Origin: Rheinheimera faecalis
Lineage (GTDB): Bacteria > Pseudomonadota > Gammaproteobacteria > Enterobacterales > Alteromonadaceae
Assembly: GCF_021290965.1 (NCBI RefSeq)
Contig: NZ_JAJOYT010000004.1
Coordinates: forward strand, 1-64,000
Direction: 5' to 3'
Length of the DNA: 64,000 nt
In this document: piece after piece, positions 35,248 to 43,496 of the stretch
Layout of the letters: the number at the start of each line of letters is the position of its first letter
Numbering within the stretch: the first letter of the stretch is position 1
The notes under the pieces: model-generated
What the model was told of the DNA's origin: nothing
Seen by the model: the letters and a program-made list of their open reading frames with translations, nothing else
Database searches by the model: none
Made by a program: the position numbers and the translations under genes

Positions 35248-36141
35248 TTACTCAACCTCTATCTGATTTAACCCTGCTAATTGATGCCAGTATCCGTTGC
35301 AATCTCCAGGTGGCAGTGCAGTGCGTTTTTCTTGTTGAAATTGCTCCAGCCAATAAAACGTATGGTCCGGCTCCGGGCTGATCCTGACTAAATCCACCAA
35401 ACCATGCATGGAGGGTAAATCATTGAGTAAGTTATATCTATCTCCTGACTGGGTTTGGATACCGTTGAGCAGAAACATGCTCTTTCCGTCCTGGCTGTTT
35501 GCCAGTCGTCCTTTTGGATACTTCAGACAGCAGAGTTCACATTGATCTTTTGAGCGGTTTTCGGAGCGGGCGGTAAAACAGCGTCCTGACCAGGCCAGGG
35601 GTAAATGGCCCAAAGCAAATACCTCCACTTCAAAACAATCCCGGACATCAGCGATCAAAGGTTGATGCAAGATGTTAGATAACCAGTCCCGCGAAAGTTC
35701 TACCGGCATAACCCAACGTTTCATGCCCAGTTGCAGTAGTTGCCGCAGTGCGACATGGTTGTACACGCTCACTGCTGCGCCGACCGTAAAGGGCAGTTGC
35801 TGCTCTTGCAGCATGGAAATAGCACCGACATCGTTGGCCTCAATCATAAACTCGCCATTGTCACAGTAGCGACGAAGTTCACGAAGCTCGGAGGGAGACT
35901 CCAGCAGGGTCATGGTCGACAACACCACTTCTTTGCCGGCTTCACGCAGCATCAAGGCAATGTCCATATAATCCGAGAACTTGAGCTCTCTTCTTTTTGC
36001 GCAGACCGTCTCCCCCAGATAGACGACATCAGCTTTTGAAGCTGCCGCCTCCTGATAAAACAGTTGCATCTGCTGTTTGGTCCAATAGTACTGAACCGGG
36101 CCAAGAGTAAATTTTAAAGGTTGGATAGATGCTGTGGTCAT
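35248..36141 (-). CDS. ubiV: O2-independent ubiquinone hydroxylation protein UbiV (U32 family)
   Basis: A 297-residue peptidase-U32-family protein. With UbiU it carries out ring hydroxylation of ubiquinone precursors without oxygen. The N-terminal FTLGPVQYYW, DVVYLGETVCAKRREL and the late cysteines (CFTAR ... CELCCLKYPKG, about 195-220) fit the [4Fe-4S]-binding UbiV pattern. The start at 36141 is preferred; the frame extends 42 codons further but into ubiU. It is 4 bp after ubiU. Confidence 0.93.
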   Translation of the reverse strand: MTTASIQPLKFTLGPVQYYWTKQQMQLFYQEAAASKADVVYLGETVCAKRRELKFSDYMDIALMLREAGKEVVLSTMTLLESPSELRELRRYCDNGEFMIEANDVGAISMLQEQQLPFTVGAAVSVYNHVALRQLLQLGMKRWVMPVELSRDWLSNILHQPLIADVRDCFEVEVFALGHLPLAWSGRCFTARSENRSKDQCELCCLKYPKGRLANSQDGKSMFLLNGIQTQSGDRYNLLNDLPSMHGLVDLVRISPEPDHTFYWLEQFQQEKRTALPPGDCNGYWHQLAGLNQIEVE

Positions 36142-36145
36142 GAAC

Positions 36146-37141
36146 TTATTTCCAGGCCCGGTGATAAGCGCCAAGAGTGGTGTGGCTGCCTTCGGAAATT
36201 GATGCCAGTAGTTTGTCCCAGGCGGGCTGAACTTCAAAGGCGGTTGGATCGGCAAGAAGTGAATCAATGGCCTGTCGCCATACTCTGGTTAAACTGGCTA
36301 CATAAGATGGACTGCGCTGGCGTCCTTCAATTTTGAGCGACTTCACCCCTTCTTTGTAAAGCTCAGGCAGCAGGCTTAAGGTATTTAAGCTGGTAGGCTC
36401 TTCCAGCGTATGGTATCGCTCTCCATCGACGTCGAAGCGGCCTTTACATAAGGTGGGGTACCCGGCAGTTTCATGCTTCTCAAAACAATCAATCAGCATG
36501 CCGTTTAGTCTTGATTCAAGCCGACCGTCAGTGGTTTCTTCCCAGCGAACAAAGGATGCCGGAGAGCAAGCACCAAAGGTATTGGGGGATTGGCCTGTCA
36601 GATAGGAGCTGAGGTAGCAACGACCTTCAGCCATAATACACAAACTGCCAAATGCAAAGACTTCAAGGTCAATATCAGTGCTGCGCGCCAGCGCTCTTAC
36701 TTGTTGAATGGAGAGGACTCTGGGCAGCACGACACGTTTAATATTGTACTGACGATAAAAGTCTATGGCGGCGAGATTTGTCGCAGAAGCTTGTACTGAC
36801 AAATGAAGTTCGGTTTCAGGATAACGCTCAGCTGCATAGGCAAGTACCGCCATGTCAGCGATAATCAGTGCATCTGCTCCGGCATGTACGGCTTGATCCA
36901 CTGCGTGCTGCCATAATTGCCATGTGTCTGGATGTGCAAAGGTGTTGATGGCGACATGCAGCTTTTTCCCTGCTTTATGTACATAGGCAGCCGCTTCTGC
37001 CAGCTTTAAATCATCAAGATTTAACCCAGCAAAATTACGCGCGTTGGTTTCGTTTCTAAGTCCTACATAGACGGCATCAGCTCCGTTTTCAATGGCTGCT
37101 TTCAAGGCCGCTACACTTCCGGCGGGACACAATAATTCCAT
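36146..37141 (-). CDS. ubiU: O2-independent ubiquinone hydroxylation protein UbiU (U32 family)
   Basis: A 331-residue U32-family protein, the partner of UbiV. It begins MELLCPAGSVAALKAAIENG, then has YVGLRNETNARNFAG (about 26-40). The four cluster cysteines are expected within CIMAEGRCYLSSYLTG and GACSPASF (about 168-197) and a later ETAGYPTLCKGR. It gives the cell ubiquinone for nitrate respiration when oxygen is absent. It is divergent from ubiT. Confidence 0.95.
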   Translation of the reverse strand: MELLCPAGSVAALKAAIENGADAVYVGLRNETNARNFAGLNLDDLKLAEAAAYVHKAGKKLHVAINTFAHPDTWQLWQHAVDQAVHAGADALIIADMAVLAYAAERYPETELHLSVQASATNLAAIDFYRQYNIKRVVLPRVLSIQQVRALARSTDIDLEVFAFGSLCIMAEGRCYLSSYLTGQSPNTFGACSPASFVRWEETTDGRLESRLNGMLIDCFEKHETAGYPTLCKGRFDVDGERYHTLEEPTSLNTLSLLPELYKEGVKSLKIEGRQRSPSYVASLTRVWRQAIDSLLADPTAFEVQPAWDKLLASISEGSHTTLGAYHRAWK

Positions 37142-37244
37142 GCCTACTACCTCTTTTGCCCGATGGGCGTTTTAATCTGTCTATGACACTATGTGCGCCA
37201 TTCAGATCTTCAGTATAAGTTGTTGTGTCACAGAGGTGTTCCCT

Positions 37245-37739
37245 ATGTTTAAAAGCAAAATGATTACCCCAAAAGTGATAGCTGCCTTGCCTGCGTTCGG
37301 TAAAACGCTATCTGACTTGTTGCCTTCATCGTTAAAAAATGTGTTGATTAGTAAGGTGTTGAACCGGCTTTTTGTCACCGCCTGCCAGCAAGGGGAGCTG
37401 GATTTTTTAAAAGGAAAAATAGTTCTTATTGAAGTGAGTGACTTTGAATTTCAATTTAGCCTGAGCTTAGTTGAGCAGAAATTACTGGTGAATTCTGTGG
37501 TGGCAGCACCTGATTTAAGAGTAATGGCCAGCAGCGAGGACTTCTTTCTGCTGTGCAGCGCTAAAGTGGATCCTGATACTCTGTTTTTCCAGCGCAGGTT
37601 AAGCATGTTGGGAGATACTGAGCTTGGGCTTTACCTGAAAAACTTCCTTGATAGCTTTGATACGACAACCCATATGCCAGCTTCGGTGTTGAGTGTGCAA
37701 CAACATATAGCAACTGAGTTATTAAAGCTCAGGGAATAG
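37245..37739 (+). CDS. ubiT: Ubiquinone accessory protein UbiT (SCP2 fold)
   Basis: A 164-residue SCP2-type lipid-carrier protein needed with UbiUV for anaerobic ubiquinone synthesis. Seen features are the C-terminal half pattern DLRVMASSEDFFLLCSAKVDP (quoted in part), DTLFFQRRLSMLGDTELGL and NFLDSFD, all typical of UbiT. The ATG at 37245 is used because the longer frame to 37191 reaches into the divergent promoter. No clear FNR or NarL site is visible in the 103-bp gap to ubiU. Confidence 0.9.
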   Translation: MFKSKMITPKVIAALPAFGKTLSDLLPSSLKNVLISKVLNRLFVTACQQGELDFLKGKIVLIEVSDFEFQFSLSLVEQKLLVNSVVAAPDLRVMASSEDFFLLCSAKVDPDTLFFQRRLSMLGDTELGLYLKNFLDSFDTTTHMPASVLSVQQHIATELLKLRE

Positions 37740-37875
37740 ACTTCGCAGTATGTTTTAAATGAGAATTTTATATTGTCGCTATTGAGTTAAATGTGGTGTG
37801 GACTTGAGGTAATAGTCTTGAAATATCAGAATTTGTTTCAGATCTGCCTGAACTCGACTGCGATCTAGGGCTTAT

Positions 37876-38124
37876 TTAGCTGGCACAATCACTAGATTTC
37901 AGTTCTGCATTGAGTTTTAGCAGACGTATCTTCACTAAATCTAAATTAATTGCCATCATTTCACTCATAGCTAAATAACGTTTAGATGGGTTTTGAGTTG
38001 TCTTAAGTTCGCTCTGAAGCTGAGAGAAACGAGTTCTGAGTTTATGTTCTGTAAAGTCTTGGACTGCAAGGATGTTGTTGTCTGTTTTGGAAGCGAATGT
38101 CATATTGGTTTGTCTAGGTTGCAC
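37876..38124 (-). CDS. Small hypothetical protein
   Basis: An 82-residue, mostly helical and charged protein with no signal peptide or membrane segment. The C-terminal half (SKRYLAMSEMMAINLDLVKI) looks like a coiled helix. The frame starts at a GTG; an internal ATG at 38103 (MTFASKTDNN) would give 75 residues. No family is recognised. It sits alone between ubiT and ytfE. Confidence 0.45.
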   Translation of the reverse strand: MQPRQTNMTFASKTDNNILAVQDFTEHKLRTRFSQLQSELKTTQNPSKRYLAMSEMMAINLDLVKIRLLKLNAELKSSDCAS

Positions 38125-38272
38125 TGGATGTTCTTATTCTGTGTTCTTTGAATATAAACTGGCTATACACCACATTAGGTATTCATGAGGATATTGAGAG
38201 TGAGGCATTTATTTGTATGCCTCACTAATTAATCACGACTTGGTTCTGCAGAGGTTGAGCTACTGCTTCAGG

Positions 38273-38971
38273 TTATTGGCAACTGCCGCAGCACATGTGT
38301 TTTTCGGCTGGTTGAGCAGAGGGCTCCCACTCGACAAATAAGATTTCATTCTCCAGCAAGATATGATTCATCAGATCTTCTTTTAATTCCTTTAGACCTA
38401 AGTACAAAGCAGTCCAGGTATTACATGCTCCGTCTGGCAGCGTGATATTGTTGGTGAGTGCATCAAGCTTTTGTAAGGCGTCGCCATGTTGAATATGCTC
38501 TTCTTCCATAACGGAAATCGGACCTGAAGGGTAGATACCTCTGGCAAGCATAGGAAACAAAATCTGTTCCTCTTTCATCATATGGCTTTCTAATTCCTGA
38601 TACATATCTTCCAGATGATCCGCTAATCCTGTCGGGCAGTCTTCGGCTGTGGCATGCACATGTTCAACACGACGGGCTAAGCGGCACAACTCTGGTAGTT
38701 GTTGGCGATGACGTTGATGGTAACGTTCCAGGATATGCTCAATCAGCTGTTTCACTGGCACACTTCTCCAATCCGTCATTTTTTCTCCCGAATTGAGAAG
38801 TTTCTGCAATTGCTCGACCACTTGCGTGGGGGGCAGTTGTTTTTTCGCCAGAGCTTCGGCCAGGCTTTGACTACCTCCACAACAAAAATCAAGTTTGTGT
38901 TGATGAAATACCGAAGTAGCCCCAGGGATTGTGGTCGCGATTTCCCCTAACGATTTATCTAGTAATGACAT
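38273..38971 (-). CDS. ytfE: Iron-sulfur cluster repair di-iron protein (YtfE/RIC/NorA type)
   Basis: A 232-residue di-iron hemerythrin-like protein that repairs Fe-S clusters damaged by NO. The N-terminal ScdA_N part has DKSLGEIATTIPGATSVFHQ and DFCCGG. The hemerythrin domain supplies His/Glu ligands in ILERYHQRHRQQLPEL, ESHMMKEEQILFPML, EEEHIQHGD and HILLENEILF. The ATG at 38971 follows AGGAG. It ends CCGSCQ. It is divergent from norR and stands behind a sigma54 promoter with three NorR-type boxes, the arrangement known for norA in Ralstonia eutropha. Confidence 0.94.
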   Translation of the reverse strand: MSLLDKSLGEIATTIPGATSVFHQHKLDFCCGGSQSLAEALAKKQLPPTQVVEQLQKLLNSGEKMTDWRSVPVKQLIEHILERYHQRHRQQLPELCRLARRVEHVHATAEDCPTGLADHLEDMYQELESHMMKEEQILFPMLARGIYPSGPISVMEEEHIQHGDALQKLDALTNNITLPDGACNTWTALYLGLKELKEDLMNHILLENEILFVEWEPSAQPAEKHMCCGSCQ

Positions 38972-39031
38972 AAGAGCTCCTGAGATTGACTGAGTTTGAT
39001 ATGGACGAGTTGTTTCTCCATGCTTAAACAT

Positions 39032-39047
39032 CGCAATACTCAGGCCA
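39032..39047 (-). promoter_or_regulatory. Sigma54 promoter of ytfE
   Basis: On the minus strand TGGCCTGAGTATTGCG has the -24 GG and -12 GC elements separated by 10 bases. It lies 61 bp upstream of the ytfE ATG and 43 bp from the first NorR-type box. Confidence 0.8.
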
Positions 39048-39088
39048 GATATACCACCTTTGATTTATATGGCTTTTTTTTTTAGCGT

Positions 39089-39144
39089 GGTAAATTAGAC
39101 CCAATTGATGTTGGGTTTAATACACCACGAAGGTGAAAAGTACC
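39089..39144. promoter_or_regulatory. Three NorR enhancer boxes (GGT-N7-ACC), ytfE/norR intergenic region
   Basis: Three perfect boxes: GGTAAATTAGACC (39089-39101), GGTTTAATACACC (39114-39126) and GGTGAAAAGTACC (39132-39144). GGT-N7-ACC is the NorR site described in Ralstonia eutropha. The third box abuts the norR start codon at 39145, so NorR could also repress itself. Confidence 0.87.
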
Positions 39145-40668
39145 ATGCTGGAAGAAAGCCTTATTGCTGATTTGGTGACTGACTTGCCTGCTGCCGTGCG
39201 TTTACAGCGGCTTGTAAGCACATTACGCAGTCATTTCGCATGTGGAGCTGTCGCTATACTTCGGCTTGAAAATGATGTGCTCAAACCTGTGGCTTTGCAC
39301 GGGCTTGTCCGCGAGGCTTTAGGCAGGCGGTTTGTGGTGTCGCAACACCCCCGGCTTGCTGCAATTCTTGCAAGCCGTAACCCCGTTCGATTTGAACCAG
39401 GTTCAGAGCTGCCCGATCCATACGATGGCTTGTTGGCTGATCAACCTGGGCAAGCGTTGCCAGTGCATGATTGTATGGGGACTAGCTTGTATGTCGAAGG
39501 CCGGTGCTGGGGGGTATTAACTCTTGATGCACTTGAGGAAGGCCGTTTTACTGAGGTTGCAGTGTACCAGTTACAGCGATATAGCTTATTGGTTGAAGCT
39601 TCTGTCCGTATGACTGAACTGGAACAGGCAAATCGTGCTCTGCGTTTGAATCATCAGCATGAGAGTGAGCAAGGTAAAGAATTACCTGAGCGCTACGAAC
39701 TGATAGGGCAAAGTTCAGGTTTACAGCAAATATTGCAGGAACTTACCGTAGTGGCAAGTTCAGACCTTCCGGTATTACTGTTGGGCGAAACCGGCGTTGG
39801 CAAGGAGCTCTTTGCCAGACATTTGCATCGATGCTCGCCCAGAAGAAATAAGCCGATGATTTACGTCAATTGCGCAGCTTTGCCCGAAAGTCTGGCGGAA
39901 ACTGAATTGTTTGGCCATGTCAGAGGCGCATTTTCCGGCGCTCATGGTGAGCGGATGGGACGGTTTGAAGCTGCGGATGAGGGCACTTTATTTCTCGATG
40001 AGGTAGGTGAATTACCACTGTCTATACAGGCAAAGTTATTAAGGGTTTTACAAAATGGTGAGATCCAACGTTTAGGCAGTGACAAGCAACGTCAGGTCAA
40101 TGTGCGTATTGTGGCTGCGACGAACAGGGATTTGCATCAACAAGTAAAAATAGGCGAGTTCAGAGCTGACTTGTACCATAGATTGTCGGTCTATCCTTTG
40201 CCTATTCCTCCGCTGAGGGAGCGACAGGAAGACATTCCATTACTTGCCGGTCATTTTCTCGAACTCAACCGAAGCCGATTAGGCATGAGGGCTCTGCGCT
40301 TGTCTGCATCGGCAGAGCTCGGGCTTATCAATTACAGCTGGCCCGGAAACATCAGAGAGCTTGAACACGTCATTAGCAGAGCGGCGATCAAGGCGTTAAG
40401 CCGCGGCGCCCAACGTTCAGACATTGTGACCATAGAGCCAGACCTGTTGGATATATTTGACGGTATGCAGAATATTCCCGACTCTGAGCACTATAGAGTG
40501 GACGAGTTAAGTCATGTCACTTTGAGGCAAGGCGTAGAGCAACTGCAGAAATCGCTGATCCGCCAGGCTGTTGATAAAAATAATGGCAGTTGGTCTCAGG
40601 CGGCCCGCCAACTGGATTTAGATCCCAGCAATTTACATAAATTAGCTCAACGACTCGGGTTGAAATAA
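39145..40668 (+). CDS. norR: NO-responsive sigma54 activator NorR
   Basis: A 507-residue enhancer-binding protein. An N-terminal GAF domain (about 10-170), with GRRFVVSQHPRL and ELPDPYDGL, binds NO through a non-heme iron in known NorR. The AAA+ domain has Walker A GETGVGKE (about residue 214), FGHVRGAFSGA in place of the usual GAFTGA, and Walker B GTLFLDEVGEL. A Fis-type helix-turn-helix ends the protein (SWSQAARQLDLDPSNLHKLA). ATG 39145 is used; a GTG at 39133 would lie inside the third NorR box. It activates ytfE and, by inference, norB. Confidence 0.95.
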   Translation: MLEESLIADLVTDLPAAVRLQRLVSTLRSHFACGAVAILRLENDVLKPVALHGLVREALGRRFVVSQHPRLAAILASRNPVRFEPGSELPDPYDGLLADQPGQALPVHDCMGTSLYVEGRCWGVLTLDALEEGRFTEVAVYQLQRYSLLVEASVRMTELEQANRALRLNHQHESEQGKELPERYELIGQSSGLQQILQELTVVASSDLPVLLLGETGVGKELFARHLHRCSPRRNKPMIYVNCAALPESLAETELFGHVRGAFSGAHGERMGRFEAADEGTLFLDEVGELPLSIQAKLLRVLQNGEIQRLGSDKQRQVNVRIVAATNRDLHQQVKIGEFRADLYHRLSVYPLPIPPLRERQEDIPLLAGHFLELNRSRLGMRALRLSASAELGLINYSWPGNIRELEHVISRAAIKALSRGAQRSDIVTIEPDLLDIFDGMQNIPDSEHYRVDELSHVTLRQGVEQLQKSLIRQAVDKNNGSWSQAARQLDLDPSNLHKLAQRLGLK

Positions 40669-40725
40669 TCAACCTGAATTCGGGATAAGCAACGCCACTG
40701 AAGACGCAGATTAAATGGTAACCAC

Positions 40726-41499
40726 ATGACAAAAAAATCCCGCGACACGACTGAATTAAGTACAGCTGAAGCCTTACGCTACAGCCGGCATTTGATGCTG
40801 CCCGCCATGGACTTTCGTGGTCAGGAGGCTTTACTCTCATCAAGAGTGTTAGTGGTGGGAATGGGAGGGCTTGGCTGCGCAGCTGCTCCTTATCTTGTTG
40901 CCAGTGGTATAGGACATATCACTCTGGTCGATGATGATCTGATCGACCGAACGAACTTACAACGACAGATCCTGTATCGGGAAAGTGATGTGGGTTCGCC
41001 CAAAGCCGAACGTGCCTGCATGGCACTGCGAGAGCTCAATAGCGAAATAGAAATTGAAGCGCTGTGCAAAAGACTGGATGCAGAAGAGCTTGCTAAATCT
41101 GTGGCTGACTATTCGTTGGTGCTGGACTGTACTGATAATGTAGTAACAAGAAATGCGATAAACGAAGCTTGTTTTAAGGCTCGGGTGCCGCTGGTTTCTG
41201 GGGCCGCTATCCGTTTTGAAGGCCAGGTTGTATGCTTTAATATGCAAGAGGATATGCCTTGTTACCAATGTTTGAGTCTTCAGTTTACAGAACAGCAACT
41301 GACGTGCATGGAAGCCGGTATTTTGAGTCCGGTCGTCGGTGTTATAGGCGCTGTTCAGGCTCTGGAAGTCGTCAAAATATTAGCCTCTGTCGGAACCCCA
41401 TCATTTGGAGTTCTTCAGCTTTTTGACGCCTTTCATGGCCAGTGGCGTCAATTTAAGTTAACTAAGGATCCAGAGTGTCCTGTCTGTGGCTCTCATTGA
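40726..41499 (+). CDS. moeB: Molybdopterin-synthase adenylyltransferase (E1-like)
   Basis: A 257-residue ThiF/MoeB/HesA-family enzyme that activates the MoaD C-terminus with ATP. Seen are LRYSRHLMLPAMDF, the nucleotide loop VVGMGGLGCAAAPYL (about 44-58), DDDLIDRTNLQRQ, LDCTDNVVTRNAIN and two zinc-type cysteine pairs (CYQC and CPVC). ThiF cannot be excluded by sequence alone, but the setting among Moco genes favours MoeB. It follows norR by 57 bp, and its 3' end overlaps the convergent DGC gene by 38 bp. Confidence 0.88.
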   Translation: MTKKSRDTTELSTAEALRYSRHLMLPAMDFRGQEALLSSRVLVVGMGGLGCAAAPYLVASGIGHITLVDDDLIDRTNLQRQILYRESDVGSPKAERACMALRELNSEIEIEALCKRLDAEELAKSVADYSLVLDCTDNVVTRNAINEACFKARVPLVSGAAIRFEGQVVCFNMQEDMPCYQCLSLQFTEQQLTCMEAGILSPVVGVIGAVQALEVVKILASVGTPSFGVLQLFDAFHGQWRQFKLTKDPECPVCGSH

Positions 41500-41881
41500 T
41501 AGCGCGACTTTCGTTCGGCACAATCTCGTGTGGGAGTAATTCGAGTAGGTCGTATGCGTCAGTGACAACATAGTCCTCATGAGCGCGTTTTTTAAAGCCA
41601 AACTTTGTGAATTCGATATGCCAGGTTGGAACTACATTTATTGTCGCAAGGCATTGTTTTACGCAATTTAGTGGGCAGCCATCAATAGCTAATATAGATC
41701 TTCCCGATTGTGCTGTTTTTATAAACTCTGTGATATTGCCTCCAATACCAGCAATAGAAGACATTTCCGCCAGATTTTTCCTGTTTAGTATCAGGGCTAA
41801 ATCATTAGCAAGTTGTGCCACGTTTGAACAACCAGAACAAGCATAGACCAGAGGCTTGTTGTCACTATCAGCTTTCATCAT
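41462..41881 (-). CDS. DGC-domain putative zinc-binding protein (copy 2)
   Basis: A 139-residue paralogue of the protein at 27888-28292. YACSGCSNVAQLANDLA, IAGIGG, ILAIDGCPLNCVKQ and VVPTWH are kept almost unchanged, while the C-terminal third differs. Function unknown; zinc binding by the Cys-rich motifs is a family expectation. It has a perfect FNR box and a perfect-geometry NarL site upstream with the same 29-bp spacing as copy 1. Its last codons overlap the end of moeB on the opposite strand. Confidence 0.85.
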   Translation of the reverse strand: MMKADSDNKPLVYACSGCSNVAQLANDLALILNRKNLAEMSSIAGIGGNITEFIKTAQSGRSILAIDGCPLNCVKQCLATINVVPTWHIEFTKFGFKKRAHEDYVVTDAYDLLELLPHEIVPNESRAINESHRQDTLDP

Positions 41882-41936
41882 TCATTCCAGCGCGCAAGAT
41901 TGAATTTTGAGTCTAATAGCTGCTGGCGGCAGAGCA

Positions 41937-41950
41937 TTGATTCAAATCAA
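41937..41950. promoter_or_regulatory. FNR box upstream of DGC gene copy 2
   Basis: TTGATTCAAATCAA is a perfect FNR consensus centred 62 bp before the start codon at 41881. That would place the transcription start about 20 nt ahead of the gene for a box at -41.5. Confidence 0.88.
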
Positions 41951-41964
41951 GTCGTTGCCCTGAC

Positions 41965-41980
41965 TACCACTTTATGGGTA
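41965..41980. promoter_or_regulatory. NarL 7-2-7 site upstream of DGC gene copy 2
   Basis: TACCACT-TT-ATGGGTA fits TACYNMT on both arms, 29 bp upstream of the FNR box centre. The arms are identical to those of the narG site. Confidence 0.77.
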
Positions 41981-42013
41981 ATCAGGATCTTACCTTGATG
42001 GTTGAATAAGACG

Positions 42014-43189
42014 TTACACCGCTTGTTGCAGAGGTTGTTGCTGAACCAATGTAGCCAATAGATCAGATTGGGTGATAATGCCACAGAGTTGCTGAGCTGC
42101 GTTGAGGACTGGGACCTGATGCAAGCCGTTGTGTGCAAGCAAAGGAATCAACGCCGCGATGTGATCTGTCTCGTTGACTGTGACCAGTTGACGATTCATC
42201 CAGTCTCCAACTGTAGCTCGCTTAGAATCAGATTTAGGTTTAAACCAACTGAGAATCTGTGTTCTGAACGAGAACAGATCAGATTCGGTCAAGTCTTTCA
42301 CTACATCCACCAGGGTAAATATGCCTACCAGTTGCCGCTGCTGATCGATTACGGGCAGCATACTAACCTTGTGGCGGCGCAGTAGTTGCCAGGCTGTTTG
42401 CAATGGTGTTTCTGATGTTATGGTCAATAAATCTTTTGCCATAATATCGCGGCATAACAGCTGCGAGTGGCGACTAAAGGCATGCTGCTGAGCTTTATGG
42501 TACAGCTGTAATAAGTCGGTTTCACTGATATCCAGTACCCTATCCAGACTCTCTATTGCCGAGGCTAAGTCACTGTGCTGCAACTGCAACCTGTCGAGTG
42601 GCTTGGCGTCTGCCGTCGCTGGTGCGCCAGGCCCCTCCAGTGTTGTCTTTGCTTTAAGCCAGTAACGCTGCAGCAATAGTGCACAACTTAACATCACCAA
42701 TAGATTAAGGCCTACCGGATAAAGCAGGAATTCTAATCCAGGCGCGGGCCCTGCTGTGGTTGCTATCACTGGGACCAGAGCTGTGGCACCTCCGGGTGGA
42801 TGCATACACTCAAGCAAGTACATAACAAATAACACTACTGCGATGGTGGTCGCCGCCATCAGGGGAAAATTGTTAAACAGGTGACTGCATGCAAGGCCAA
42901 TGGTTGCCGGGAACAAGTGACCAGCCAGAAATACCCAAGGTCTTGCTAGCGGACTGTTTGGTATACCGAATAGCAGTACTGCTGAAGCTCCCATTGACGC
43001 GAGTAATAGAATATAGCTGCTACCAGCGAGCAGTGTACTGCTGACCTGAGCCACCAGACCAAGCGCAATAAATGCGGCGCACACTACTTTTAAACGTTGT
43101 TGCAAGGTAATAGCCGACAAGCGCTGTTCGTGAGGGTGATATAACCCAAGTTGGCGCAGCAATCGTTGCAGCAGGGTATCTGGAGTCAT
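42014..43189 (-). CDS. HPP-family membrane protein with two CBS domains
   Basis: A protein of about 391 residues. The N-terminal part (about 30-185) has four or five membrane helices and the family motif ECMHPPGGATAL. The C-terminal part carries a tandem CBS pair (about 240-385): CRDIMAKDLLTITSE ... VSMLPVIDQQRQLVGIFT, and WMNRQLVTVNETD ... HQVPVLNAAQQLCGIIT. CBS pairs usually bind adenosine nucleotides. HPP proteins of plants and cyanobacteria have been linked to nitrite transport, so a nitrite-handling role is possible here, though not shown. Start uncertain; no clear ribosome-binding site is seen at 43189 (MTPDTLL) or at 43240. Confidence 0.82.
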   Translation of the reverse strand: MTPDTLLQRLLRQLGLYHPHEQRLSAITLQQRLKVVCAAFIALGLVAQVSSTLLAGSSYILLLASMGASAVLLFGIPNSPLARPWVFLAGHLFPATIGLACSHLFNNFPLMAATTIAVVLFVMYLLECMHPPGGATALVPVIATTAGPAPGLEFLLYPVGLNLLVMLSCALLLQRYWLKAKTTLEGPGAPATADAKPLDRLQLQHSDLASAIESLDRVLDISETDLLQLYHKAQQHAFSRHSQLLCRDIMAKDLLTITSETPLQTAWQLLRRHKVSMLPVIDQQRQLVGIFTLVDVVKDLTESDLFSFRTQILSWFKPKSDSKRATVGDWMNRQLVTVNETDHIAALIPLLAHNGLHQVPVLNAAQQLCGIITQSDLLATLVQQQPLQQAV

Positions 43190-43296
43190 GGGTGGATCTG
43201 GCCTGTTAGATGTATATATGTCTATGATAAACCGCACCAAAACAAAGCGTACAGAGTTTTTGTGAACTAAACTGGTGCAGCCCTGTACAAAGGCGG

Positions 43297-43326
43297 CGAA
43301 AAAGAGTCAGCCGACGCTCTTTTTCG
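43297..43326. repeat. Terminator-like hairpin in a divergent intergenic region
   Basis: CGAAAAAGAG (43297-43306) pairs perfectly with CTCTTTTTCG (43317-43326) over a 10-nt loop. It lies between two divergent genes (HPP-CBS and hemN), where a terminator is not expected. Nothing else is recognisable in 43190-43496. Confidence 0.5.
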
Positions 43327-43496
43327 TCAGTGATAAGCGCCGATTTAAACCTGTTTATACCTCCAATGTGACGACAAGCTACCCGCAATGATTTTCAGGC
43401 CCATCAAGTTAGCTTGTTAGAATAAGCGATAAAGTAATTTTTTCCTGTGGTCGCGGTTTGCAGCACCACCGAAAGCATTCCTGGGCCGAGGTAAGC

